A stretch of 64,000 bases of DNA from Misgurnus anguillicaudatus (Eukaryota; Chordata; Actinopteri; Cypriniformes; Cobitidae), in NCBI RefSeq assembly GCF_027580225.2, contig NC_073352.2, forward strand, positions 5,396,501 to 5,460,500, in the 5' to 3' direction. The notes beneath the pieces are model-generated. The model did not search any database and was not told where the DNA came from. It saw nothing but the letters and a program-made list of their open reading frames with translations. Shown piece by piece: positions 1 to 13,500 of the stretch (the stretch's first letter is position 1; each line of letters begins with the position of its first letter). Both the position numbers and the translations under genes were made by a program.

Positions 1-1019
1 GAAGGAAGTGGAATATCTTTGTTAAGGGGGTGAGACTACAAACCCCCCTTTTCTCGGTCAAATAGGCACCAAATTCTAAATGTATGTTACATTTCCACCA
101 AAAATATGACGCACTTTAAATAAAGATGAATGTTTCTATGGGTGAAATGCTCCTTTAATATCAATAATAGGGCGAAAAAATATGTGGTGAAATGGGGAAT
201 TTATGTGCAATATATTGCTACCAGAGGAGAGCGTGGTGCTTGTTGATAAATGTACATTTGATTTTTTTTATACATTTCTATCTTATTTATTTCTTTATAT
301 TTTTTTATAATTTCTGTTAGCTTAATCATATTATTTAATTATGTTTACCTAAATATATCATCATTTTGGGATACATTTGAAGATGTCAATTGTAAGTTGA
401 ATATAATGTGGATTATAATGTATCAGTGATGTTCTAAAATTCAATAAAATACTAATTATTAAAAAAAACTACCGTCGTTAGGGTCGAGGGAAACTCCCAG
501 AATGACACAGGAAAGCAAAAAAGAGGTCTAAAGTCCCTCATCAAAAATGTTGAGTACGTTGTGCATTGCATTTTTTCTATTAAATTAAAAGCCGGTTTGA
601 ATCTCGTTCAGGTTGGGTGTGAATAGGAAGTGTTACATTTAATATTTTAACATAAATATTTTATCTCAATAGTTACCAGAAATAGCTCAATAATCAGAAA
701 AATCAATAAGCCATTGGTTCATTATTTATTTTCATAAATAAAAATCTCACAAATCGCACCCTGCATGGCAGAATTGTAAGCAAATATTAATAGGAAATAA
801 AATGTTGAGCGTGTTAGAAAATACTTTTAATTTGCATCCCAATGGCTTTTTACAGATCATTGACTTAAACAGTGATTTGTGGTGACCTGAAGTTGTAGCA
901 AAGTTAAGCAGACATCAACTTTGTTGTGGTGTACGCTCTAATCTTATTTTAATCAAGCTAGATCAAGTTTCATCTATTAACAAAATCATTGTTTTTGAAG
1001 GATAAGGAATAAAGAAAAC
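1..1019. other. AT-rich intergenic sequence downstream of immt
   Basis: No exon, RNA gene or clear terminal-inverted-repeat element was recognised here. The stretch is AT-rich with short poly-A and poly-T runs. It lies beyond the 3' end of immt, which is transcribed towards it. Confidence 0.4.
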
Positions 1020-1529
1020 CATTCTTGTCAACAACCATGATTTATTGATATCCAACACTGAGATAAGGATGGATTATTCCCAACAGTCTGGTTAATAAAC
1101 AACCAGTAAATATAAGTGAAATTGAAGCGTTACATGTGAAATCTGTGACAGTTAACAGGCTAGTGTCACTCTGTCAAAAGTGGTACTGACCCAAAGGCCC
1201 CTATACCCGCTAAACGCACATTAGGTACTAACCAGTGACAGGCGTGTCATGTACAGAGAGGAATGCCAACTTCAATAAAACCCTTAAGATTGACTTCTTT
1301 TATCATATGAGCTACATTTAAACATTCCACACTGGTTGTTTTGGATGGTAGGCCACTTAAATGTTTGAAGGGCAAAGCCTTCCTGCAAAAGTGCTTTGGA
1401 CAAATAAGAAAAAATAATTTGGCTAGCACGCAACATATTTATAAATTAACCCGAGGAGCGCCAAAATCCAGTAATAGCGAGAAAGTGACGCTCCTCGTAA
1501 TTTACATACTCTCCACAGAGTGGGCGTGG
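1020..1529 (-). other. immt: probable 3' UTR of immt
   Basis: This is the sequence directly after the immt stop codon. A minus-strand AATAAA (read as tttatt around 1038-1043) could be the polyadenylation signal; the true 3' end is not defined by sequence alone. It contains a perfect 9-base inverted repeat, cgaggagcg at 1452-1460 and cgctcctcg at 1489-1497. Confidence 0.4.
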
Positions 1530-4500
1530 CTAAGGGGCCTGTGTGGTGCCCAACCCCACTGCATTAGCATATGCTGATAGCAGGCTAATCACCTGCTTTG
1601 TTTCTAAAGTGAGTCGGGCTTCTTTAAGCCAGTCCTGCGCCACGCGCCGCGACTCGCCTCGAAGCTGGTTGACGAACTTGGCGGCCAGTTCGAGGTCGCC
1701 GTGCTCGATGCTATAGGTTGCGTAGGCGAGCAGCTTGAATGTGTCTAGGTCCTCAGGTGATAGTTTAGCAGGAGGAGCTTCCTGTTCCCTCTCGAACAAA
1801 AGGACGGACTGTAGATAGGACAGGAAGTACTGGTAAAGGCTGTTGCGGGTTTCGTCGATGAGCGCCATGCGTCGCGCCAGCCGGCGGATGTCGTAATAAC
1901 GCGCGCGGAGGGAAGCTTCGCCGTAGATTCCCCGGTTAAGAGACTCCTCAGGAATGGCGGTGACCAAAGCCTGAGCAAACTCGTTTTCCGCGCAGCTCTC
2001 TTTAATGGCACGGACGGCGCCATCTAGAGGTTCGCTGGGGGAATCGGCACCTGCTGATTTGAGGGTGTAGCTCAGAGCCTCCACAGACAGCCACAGCTTA
2101 TGAGCTTTACGAGCCTCTTCTTCAGCAATCACGTGACCTGAAAACAACACAAAACTGAGGTATTTTTAAATAGGATTAATAAAAGTACTGGCCCGGTTTA
2201 AATAAGTTTGTACGTACTGTCTATAGCCTCTTCAATGCCCTTCAGTCGAGCGTAAGCTGCATTCATGTCAAGAGTAAAGGTGTCCAGTTGTTCTTGAGTC
2301 AATCTACGATAATGAGTCTCCTGCTCCATCATCTTACTGTTCAGGATCTACGCAAAAACCAACCACAGTTACATGTTATATTATTATAAAGCTACTGCTC
2401 AAAAGGTCTATTTCTTTCAAATATTGTTCACAAATCTATGTTAGTGAGCACTTCTCCTTTGCCGAGATAATCCATCCACCTCACAGGTGTGACATATTAA
2501 GATGATGATTATTGCACAGGTGTGCCTTAGGCTGACCACAATAAAAGGCCACTCCAAAATGCGCAGTCCTATCACAGAGCACAATGCCACAGATGTCGCA
2601 AGTTTTGAGAAAGTGTGAAATTGGCATGCTGACAACAGGAATGTCCACAAGAGCTGTTGCCCGTGACCTGAATGTTCATTTCTCTACCATAAGGCTTCTC
2701 CAAAGGCGTTTCAGAGAATTTGGCAGTACATCCTACCAGCCCCACAATCGCAGACCATGTATAACCACACCAGCCCAGGACCTCCACACATCCAGCATCT
2801 TCACCTTCATGATCGTATGAGACCAGCCACCCGGACAGTTGCTGGAACAATCGGTTTGCATAACCATGGTTTTATGCAGAAACTGTCTTGGGAAAGCATG
2901 CTCGTTGTCCTCATCACTACAATATGTCATTGTATGAGACTTGAGTGGGCAAATTCTCACATTCAAATTCACTTTGGAGAGGTGTTCTCTTTACGGATGA
3001 ATCCTGGTTTTCACTATACAAGGACATGGCACACAGCATGTATGGCATTGTGTGGGTGAGCGTTTTGCTGATATCGACATTGTGTATCGAGTGGTACATG
3101 GTGGTGGTGGGTTTATGTTATGGACAAATAACACAGAGATACCGTGATGACAACCTGAGGCCCATTGTTGTGCCATCCATCCACGACCATCACCTCATGT
3201 TGCGGCATGATAATGCACGGCTCCATGTTGCAAGGATCTGTACACAATTCCTGGTAAGCTGAAAACACCCCAGTTCTTGCATGGCCAGCATATTCACCGG
3301 ACATATAACCCATTGAGCATGTTTGGGATGCCCTGGATCAGTCTATACCAATATCCAGCAACTTCGCGAGGCCATTGAAGAGTGGACTAACATTTTACAG
3401 ATCACAACCTGATCAACTCTACGTAAAGAAGTGTTGCACTGCATGAGGCAAATGGTGGTCACACCAGAAACTGACTTGTTTTCAGACCCCCGGACCCCTC
3501 AATACGATAAAACTTCACATTTTAGAGTGGCCTACTATTGTGGCCAGCCTAAGGCACACCTGTGAAATAATCATACTGTCTAATCATCATCTTGATAAGC
3601 CACACCTGTGAGGTAGATGGATTATCTCAGCAAAGGAGAAGTGCTCACTGACACAGACTTGCGAACACTATTTGAAAGAAATAGACCTTTTGTGTACATA
3701 GAAAAAGTCTTAGATCTTGGAGTTCAGCTCATGAAAAAAAAGGGGCAAAAACAAAAGTGTGCATGTACATCCAACTTTGGTAACCAGTTACAAAAGTACA
3801 GCTTAATAATGCCACCAGGCAGCTATTTTATACGTCGGTACTGCTATACTGAATTCACCCAGCTAGATATTCATTAAATGATCTTCTTTTGTGCTTCAAA
3901 GAGAAAGTCATATGGGTTTGGAATTAAATAAAGGTGAGTAAATTATTTTTGGGTGTATGTGATACCTCCTGGGCCTCCTCACGCAGCTCCTGCTCTTGAA
4001 CCTTCAGCACATCGCGCAGGTGATCCGTGTGTGCGGCAGCCTGACGTCGCAGCTGTGTTCTCATCTCAGCCTCCATCACCTCACGTACTTCCTGCATCTG
4101 CACACACACAAACATTCGGCAGCATTAATACGCTATACTATCAATAAATGTCATTTTAAAATGCAGCAATGCCAGACCTTCTTCTCCTGCTCCAGTCTCA
4201 TGTCTCCACGACTGTGCTCCAGGGCAGAAACCACGGCTCTCTCCACAGCTTTCTTATTCTCCAGCTTCTGCTGCTCCAGCGCCGTCTCGATGTGAATCTG
4301 CTCCCTCACGCGCTGCTCAGCAAGCTCGCGGTTCAGCTGGTCGATGCGACGGTGGGAGTGAGCGATCAGGGCATTCAGATCATCTGAGCTCAACTTCCCT
4401 GCTGAAATGCAGCATTAGAAACGATGTGACCGAATGGAATTAAGACTGTTAATGGTCGCAAACCATGAATTTCATTGTTGTGGTGCAGAGAGTATCAACA

Positions 4501-7500
4501 GATTGCCAGGAAAGAAAGTTATTAGCCTGTGACAACAAGCTCTTGGATTTGCCCAAGTGGGTGATGTTCATAGGTTATTAACCAGCTTTGGTTTGCATTT
4601 TTTGCTTCCGTCATTGTCCTGTCAGGGTTGCCAGATCCGCAAAACTAAACAAGCTCAATGGCCATTCAAAATTAGTCCAAAGCATCCCAAATACCAACAA
4701 CTAATGAACCAAATTCTTCCTGTAGAAAAGTAGCCCAATTCAGGCTGAGGACCTGGCAACGCTGCCTTGCTTTAAACCAAGCTGGTCACACGCAACTCGC
4801 ATTTTATGAAGAAACACCACCTGACTTTAATTATAAGCGCACAGCTCGGGCTGTATGAAGCAGACGCATGTGACGTCACAGACAACTAATCGATGATCAA
4901 ATTCATTGACAACAAATGTCATAAGCGATCTTTATCGCTATTTTTTGATTAGTTGTTGCAGCCCTATTTTAAACAACAAAAAGGATCACATAAGGTTTGA
5001 TAGTATGATATGTCTCAGCCTAAACACGAATGACTTCTGACTTTTGATAAAAATAAAATACAAAACCGAGCTAAACCGACCAGAGACTGAGAGTATTAAT
5101 AGTGTGAGATCTTACTGAGTCCCTTCCAGCTGGCCTGGACCTCCGGCGTGATGCTGGCGAGCTCCTTCTGGAACTGAGCTTTGGCTTCATTCACCAGCTC
5201 AGTGTACTGAGACACGATCTTCGCCTCTGTCTGTGCCGCCTGCACCTGAAGCACAGACACATAACACTCTGGTGTAATTTACAGCATCCAGATGGGACAC
5301 GAGCACCTCAGAGGGATAAAGCTAAACCAAACTTACTTTGGTTACAACGTTGTCCAGATCCACGATCATGTTGTGTAAATTCTCCTCTGCTGCCAGTATC
5401 TGTGGTCTCGCGGCATCGATCTTGGTGTGTTTGGCGCCGTTGATCACGCCACGAAGTTTCTCAAGCTCTTCTCTGATGACATGACAAGTAAAACACAATC
5501 AATACAGTATAAAGTACATAGAAGGACATTTATGTTAATATGGGGCTCGAGCAGGAAGTATCCTGTAGTTCAATTGGTATCACACTGCGATAGCAGAACA
5601 AAAGGTTGAGAGATCGATCCCAGCAACACACACACTGATGAAATGCGTATGCTGAATGCATGGCAAGTCACTTACAGTGAGGAAAATAAGTATTTGAACA
5701 CCCTGTTGCTATTTTGCAAGTTCTCCCACTTAGAAATCATGGAGGGGTCTGAAATTGTCATCGTAGGTGCATGTCCACTGTGAGAGACATAATCTAAAAA
5801 AAAGACCTGTTAGTCTGCCTTTAAAATGTCCACCTCCACTCCATTTATTATCCTAAATTAGATGCACCTGTTTGAGGTCATTAGCTGCATAAAGACACCT
5901 GTCCACCCCATACAATCAGTAAAAAATCCAACTACTAACATGGCCAAGACCAAAGAGCTGTCCAAAGACACTAGAGACAAAAGGCTGGAAAGGGCTACGG
6001 GGAAATTGCCAAGCAGCTTGGTGAAAAAAGGTCCACTGTTGAAGCAATCATTAGAAAATGGAAGAAGCTAAACATGACTGTCAATCGGACTGGGGCTCCA
6101 TGCAAGATCTCACCTCGTGGGGTCTCAATGATCCTAAGAAAGGTGAGAAATCAGCCCAGAACTACATGGGAGGAGCTGGTCAATGACCTGAAAAGAGCTG
6201 GGACCACCGTTTTCCAAGGTTACTGTTGATAATACACTAAGACGTCATGGTTTGAAATCATGCATAGCACGGAAGGTTCCCCTGCTTAAACCAGCACATG
6301 TCCAGGCCCGTCTTAAGTTTGCCAGTGACCATTTGGATGATCTAGAGGAGTCTACAGGAAACATTTGACCTCAAACAAAGGCTACTGTACCAAATATTAA
6401 CATTGACTTTCTCAGGTGTTCAAATACTTATTTGCAGCTGTATCATACAAATCAATAGTTAAAAAAATCATATATTGTGATTTCTGAATTTTTTTTAGAT
6501 TATGTCTCTCACAGTGGACATGCACCTACGATGACAATTTCAGACCCCTCAATGATGTCTAAGTGGGAGAACTTGCAAAATAGCAAGGTGTTCAAATACT
6601 TTTTTACTCACTGTAGCTAAATGTATGAATGTAAATTAATATTTACAAAAGATATCAACCCCTTAAGTAGCTCCAGTATACTCAGCAACATTTCAATAGT
6701 AGCTAACAGCTTGCCTAGATTTTCAAAGTAGCTTTCACAATCTGGTGTAAACACACCAAACACGAATTCAGTGAATTGCACGAGAAGATTATGTACAAAA
6801 TCAATGCCTCGAATTGAATGATGCAGATTGAGCACAGCGATTGACGAAACAACATGCACTATTCGCTTCAAACAGAAAATATTTAACTCAAGCAAAAAAT
6901 TTGCATTACACGCAAACGAAAAATTTGCATGAAATGAAGTTAAATCCTGTGAATAATCTTGAACATGGAATGCGATGCTTTGGTGTGTACGCAGTGTTTT
7001 GCAGCGTACGTACCAAGCACAAATTCAACGATTTGCATGAGATTACATACACACTCAATGCATAGACATGAATTGCGGTGCGGTCGTAGCGTAAACATAC
7101 GCTGTCATCCGACATAAACGCCTTGCTGTACATGCCCCTTAAGTATTTTATTATGCATAGCTCATGTGAGGTGTTTAAGTAGCTGATCTCACTTGGCTTT
7201 AAGCAGGGCTTCTCCAGCCTCGTCCACAGCCCGAGACCTCTCGCTCAGAGCCTCGTTCAGTTCTTTCCACTGAGCCGACTTCTCATCGGGAGGAGTCTGA
7301 ACACACATAAACATACATGAGGATCATACAACCAGCAGACGTACCTTGCTTAAAACTTAACATTATTAGGAGATTTATTGTATGATGCTAACATCCACAG
7401 ATATCGGCTCTTAATAATCACTGCAATAAAATATAGTTTTCACTTCTGAAACTAAACAATGTGCAGCAATTGCAGTCTTGTCAATGGTTGACTTTTGTGC

Positions 7501-10500
7501 TTTGTGTTCACCTGTGAGTCCATGGCTTCTTTGAGTTTTTGTGTGTGAGCGTTAATGGCGGTCAGCGCAGCCTCTTGGGCTCCGATAGCCTGCAGGGTGA
7601 TCTTAGCTGAGCTGCCCAGTGTTTCCTCTAATCCAGCAGTCAAAGCTGAGGAAAGTTACATACAAAATTACCTTACAGTCTACAGTCATGTTGAGATTGG
7701 TCTGTTTTCCAGTGGCCTTTTGCATGCACGAGATTTACATAAAGAAGGAGGAGACAATCGTCTTTAAGGCTCATGATATGTCATTACCATGTACACAACT
7801 CTTATTATTCATCTATACCTAGATAAATACAGTTTTACATTCTATGGCACCTTTAAAAATCTTTTCATCTGAAGGTGTATGGTTAAATGCTTGAAATTAC
7901 TTTTGTAGACAGAAATGTGTCAAAAAGATTCATTTCAGTTATCAGAAAACTAACATTTTCTTTTAAAACATCTTTGAAATAGATGACTTAGACTGAATAC
8001 TGAAGGAAAAGCAGTCAATAAGATCCCAGATTAAATATGAACTCCTAAATGATCATCCTAAAGTGAAATTTTAAGAAGCTTCTTGATAAAATGACACACA
8101 AGTACTGTATTTTCCGGACTATAAGTCGCATTAGTCAAAAATGCGTTTTGAAGAGGAATAAACATATATAAGTCACAGTGGACATCGCGTTTATTTAGAA
8201 AATGATTTCATAAAATCCAAGTCGAAGAACAGACATTTAATCTGAAAAGGCAAGTAACTAAACAACAGCAGACAGAACAGCAGGCTGAATAGGTGTTCGT
8301 ACATGTTACATTAACAGTTATTGATACAACAAACAATAGCATACAGAACATACCTGGGAGGCTAAATAATATAAATCAACACAACAAGCCAAATCAAGTT
8401 CAAAAAGGCCCCAAAGTCATTCCACATCACTGAATCTATTGAATTATATAAATACAGGAGCACCATTGAGTGGAGTCTCGAATCTGTAGATGGTAATGTT
8501 GTCTCTTGGTTCTTATGAAATAATTTTGACATATAAGTCGTACCTGACTAGAAGTTCCAGTAACCGCCAAACTATTAAAAATTGCAATTTATAGTCCCGA
8601 AAATACGGTACGTCTTTAAAGGTGACATAGAATGATTGAACGGAGTATTTATCCTTGTTCTGTGATGTGACATCAGTGTTTCCCATACATTGATTTATTT
8701 GTGGTGGCCCACCACAGAATCAACACTGGCCCCCACAAATAGAATTTCCATGATTCCCATTTACATTTTTATTTTACTATTTAAAACAACTTAATTCACT
8801 TAAAATATAATTTGATATATAATACAGATCAAATACAGATACAGATCAAAGAGTAAAAGTGAAACATATTTCAGTGCCAACACTAGATCAAACGCAAACA
8901 CGACATGATGACGTCACATATATTCTAAATAGCGGGTGACGTCATTACCACCACAGTCTCTCAAAATCCTGTGGGAAACACTGGACATGTAGACAAATTT
9001 TTTTTTGTTTGGGTCTGTTATGCCTTAGAAGCTTCCTAAAAACCTCTCTCAGATAGCTCTATTAGGGTCGGAGATTTTAAACAAGTGGTTTTGCACCTAT
9101 TTGGCTCCCCCTACTGGCTTAACTTGCAATCTCATTACTGACTGGCTGACTTTGCTGCCACTCAAAAAATATAGCCAATTATTTTAAGGTGGAGGGGCAG
9201 TTAGATGCCTGTGATGTCATAAGCATCAGTTTTTCAGATTGGGCCGTTTTCTGGCTGACATTTCTAAAAGAGGAATTTCTATGAGACTGAGATGTTTAGC
9301 ACTTTTTGTATGTTTGTGAATGTTGGTAGACTACCATTATTTAACAAAGACAAGGTAAAAATGGTTTTTCATTCTCTGTCCCCTTTAAACATTTCTTTAC
9401 GACTACACTTCAAAATAACAGAGTTTTGATTTATTTTGGATGCTTTAAGTCACCAACATCATTCCCACAGTTACATTTGTGTTACGCAATAGTTCGGACA
9501 AGTTTATTATTATTCTGTAATGTGAAAAAAGTACATAAATAAAAAACGAGTGTTTCGGTACTGTATGTTGTACTTATATTCATATAGTTAGAGTGCCATT
9601 GAATTGACTCACCTTTCAGAGCATCATGTTCAGCTTTATCCTGTTGAGCTAGTCGAGCGGTCACCTCCTCTGCCGATCTCTCCTTTAGCACGGGCTCAGG
9701 ATGAGAGCTTTCAGCTACACACACAAACAACACACACATCACTTTTGCCATACAATCTGACCAACACATCCTCTATTACTGATTCCTGTAGCAACAGCAG
9801 GATCAACTACAGGTTCAAATCCCAGGAATTGCATGGGATAAAATAATAAATACTCCTTCTTGCATAAATCCAATTACTTTTCCAGTAATTTTATGCGTTT
9901 ACTTATGCGTTGGGATTGGACATGCAAAAAATTAACACATAGCGAAAAACATTTTAGATCTGAGCATAACTAGAAAAATGTATATTCGCTACAGAAATTA
10001 ATACTTCCACGTTTTCATGACACTGAAATATAAATACATAAAGTTCGAGCATATGTGGAACAGGCTTCATGTTTTGGCTTTGTTTATGAGGGCACTGAAC
10101 ACAAACAATAAAACAAAAGAAATATGAGCAGATGTTAATAATAGTCACACACACACACAGTCACAGTGATGATTCTTGTGAGATAATACTAAATATAGTA
10201 ATGTTGGGTTAGTAAAACCTTTAAAAAGAAAAGTTAATCAGACACACACTGAAGACAAACATCCTCGTGGGTGAGACCACGAGACAGGGAAAGCTGTGAT
10301 GACTGAACCAGTTTGAGTACATGCAGATATAAAGATGATCTGATGGTTTGAAATCAAACACTGATGCTGGATCAGTTGTTAGAGGCAGAAGACCGTGTGA
10401 ATGATCCAGTGCTGACCTGCAGGGGGAGCTGACACAGGGGTCTCAGATGCGGTTTCATCACTCGTACCCGGCGCGGGCATAGAGGGCACATCACTGATAG

Positions 10501-13500
10501 CTGAAATAATATGAGCCGCCTCTGTTGAGGCTTCTGCAACAATAGTAGGACTCACATGAGTATCACCATATAGATACTGAGCACAATGAAGATCAAAAGG
10601 CATCTGTACACGAGAACAAAACCAGAACATTTGTGATCCTTTGAAGTGTCGCATTGGTTAAGGTCAAGATGTGATTAGACATTCGGCTCTTGTGTGCTTG
10701 TGATTAGTTACATCCGATTTATCACTCGAGTGTCCTGTTATGTGCAAATTTAAAATAACATTTAGGCTATTTATTACAAGATTTGTTGGCCAAATAAGTG
10801 CTAAAATATTTATAAAATATATACAGTTCATTTTTTCCTATTTAATTCATTATTTTTGTTTCTTCATTTTTTATGGCAAACAAAAGCTCAACGTGATTGT
10901 AATTAATGATATGCTTTGTCCTGTCCTATAACAGTGGAAATTAGGGGATGTGCATGAATGGTTGAATATTCGACCCGCAATAATAATTCAAATAGAAAAA
11001 ATGCTATTCAAATGTCGGTTTTTATTAATGCGCCACTGCGGGGTAAAGGCTACTGCTTATTTAATGCTTTTTTCATGCCTTTTACAGACTTTAAAGGTGC
11101 AGTGTGTAAATTTTAGCAGCATCTAGTGGTGAGGTTGTGAATTGCAACCAACGGCTTAGTCCAGAGTCCTGCACGGGTCCATTTTTGGAGACCCGTGTCC
11201 GTTTGTACCCGCAAAGTTCAGCACCAGATCCGACCCGTCACCTGTGATAATATCAAAATTAAATCCGCACCCGCCCGGACCCGTTAATATTTGGCCCGTT
11301 ACCCGACCCGTACCCGCATACATCACACACGCTAAAATCATTCCAATTAAAGTGCTTTATTTTTTATCTCGTAAGTTACCTCTCTCTCAACATCACAACA
11401 GCGTCATGAATAGGCTAATGAAACAGGCCAAAGTGTGCTCTGTTTTGTGCCATTTAAGTAGCCTATCGGCACAAATGGAACCTGATAACCATACAGAAAT
11501 AGACATATTAATAAAAAAACAAGAAAAAGAGCAACCTACCTACACAACCCCTGCTGTGCTCCTAAGTCTCGTCTCGAAATGCTTTCTAAGAGAAGACGTT
11601 CAGCTTCCGGCTATCAACAGCAAAACTTTATGCCAGAGTCCTGCAACGCTCGCTCCGACTAGGCTACGAGAAGAATCAACAAACTGGTCGCGCACTGTTG
11701 TAGTGGTGGTGACATGATGGGTCAAATGTCATATGTTCCGCGTGTAATGGTAATTAAGCCGGCGGTCAGCGTTTTTTCCTCGCTCGGCGCTGAGCGTCAA
11801 TAGTTGAAAGAGATTAAAGTTTGGGTGAAATGATCCGCTCGTCAATGTCAGTTGTCAGTTGTCACACGGCCGTCCAATCACAGTGGAGGAAGGGCGGGAC
11901 AAGTATCACAACAACCAACCGGCTCACAGCTTAAGTATCACAGCTAAAAAGCGCTTGGCTGAAAAAACAGCCGTGTTTCAAAGTTTGGTGTGCACATCCT
12001 TAGACATACAAATTTTGCACATATTTTCATTTGCACTACTTCCCGCCCGCGCGTTTTTATTTATCCGCCCGCGGCCCCGCGCGTGATTTTTAGGAATGTC
12101 ACACTCCACCCGTTGGAGACACTTTTTTGCGGTTACCCGGGTGTACCCGACCCGTTGCAGGACTCTGGCTTAGTCCACTGCTCACCCCTCACTTTTGAAA
12201 CGCATAGAGAAGCTACGGTAGCCGCCACCGGAAAAAAAACGCGTCATCTTCGGAGACAACTTAGTAGTTTGTCCGTTAAGGGCTTCTGTAGAAACATGGC
12301 GTCACAAAATGGCGACTTCCATGTAAGTGGACCCTCTGTGTATGTAGATAAAAACATCTCATTCTAAAGTAATAAACACATAACGGTTCAATAAAAAGGT
12401 CTTTCTACACCCCTGATAATATAGTTTTGTATATTATTTAGCATTTCTGTCAAGAGATCCTTTAAAAATTGCACACTGCACCTTTAAATGTAAAATATAC
12501 ATGAAAATTGGCAATTTAGATTGCAGAGTAATTTAAGTACTTAAGAGTTTAATGCCAGGTTGTCTGTTTTTGTCAACTGGCTTACGTGAAGTGTAGTTAA
12601 ACTTAGCTCGTAACTTTGCACAGTCAGCAACAAGGTTTTAAGCAAGTTTACGTTATATGAAAAATAATGTTAAATTCAGATTTTCTTGTTTAGATCCGTT
12701 GTTCTTACCGGATAACCACAGAGTTTTCTCCGCAGCCCCGGCATTATTTTAAAATGAAAAAAAAAGTCTTTCACCAGAGCAGGTAGGCTAAATATGATAT
12801 GTCCTCAAACTTTAAACATTGGGGTTGGGTTATGGTATAATATTTGGTATAATATAATTTCTGTTAGATCAAACAGTACTGAATTCGTACTAACGACCGA
12901 CTATAAACACCAAGGAATTGACTCTCACACCTGTACTACACAACATTAAAAATAAATGGAAACACATTGAAGTATTAATGCATGTTTTAGTGTTAAAAAT
13001 GGCTCAATATAAACACAGCACAAACAGTGTCACTAACCCTGAAGTGTCTGTTGGACGGGCGCTGGTGGTTCCTCTACAGCGGGCGAAGGGGCTGGATCAG
13101 ACTTCTTTAGTTTAGATTTGGGTTGCTTAGACTCCTTAGAGGCCTCAGACAGTGAGGATATTTGCAGGGGTTCGATCTTTCCCTAATAAAAATAAATTGA
13201 CATTGTATATGAATGACCAAAGATGGCTACACACCTTCTGTTAGCTAAACCTACTGTAGGTCAAAAATACAGGTCGTGACTCCCCAAAAACAATCACAAG
13301 TGATATTAACTCTTCCTGGTTTCTTTTGTAATGGGACAAGCGGAGGAGGTGGAGGTCCAAGTGCCATCTCAAACAGCTGATCAGAGTAGGGAACGCTCTT
13401 CTCTACATTTGATCGAAATTTAGGGTCCCATTTAGCATAAAGGATCGTACCACCAACACCACCACCCACTGTTAGAAGACTAGCAGCTACTATCTTCCCA

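Noticed and set aside
11990..12367. Open frame sharing the peptide GFCRNMA-QNG with 32478-32834
   Set aside because: Both lie in the AGGTGCAGTGTG MITE, read on opposite strands relative to the window; similarity is that of the repeat DNA.
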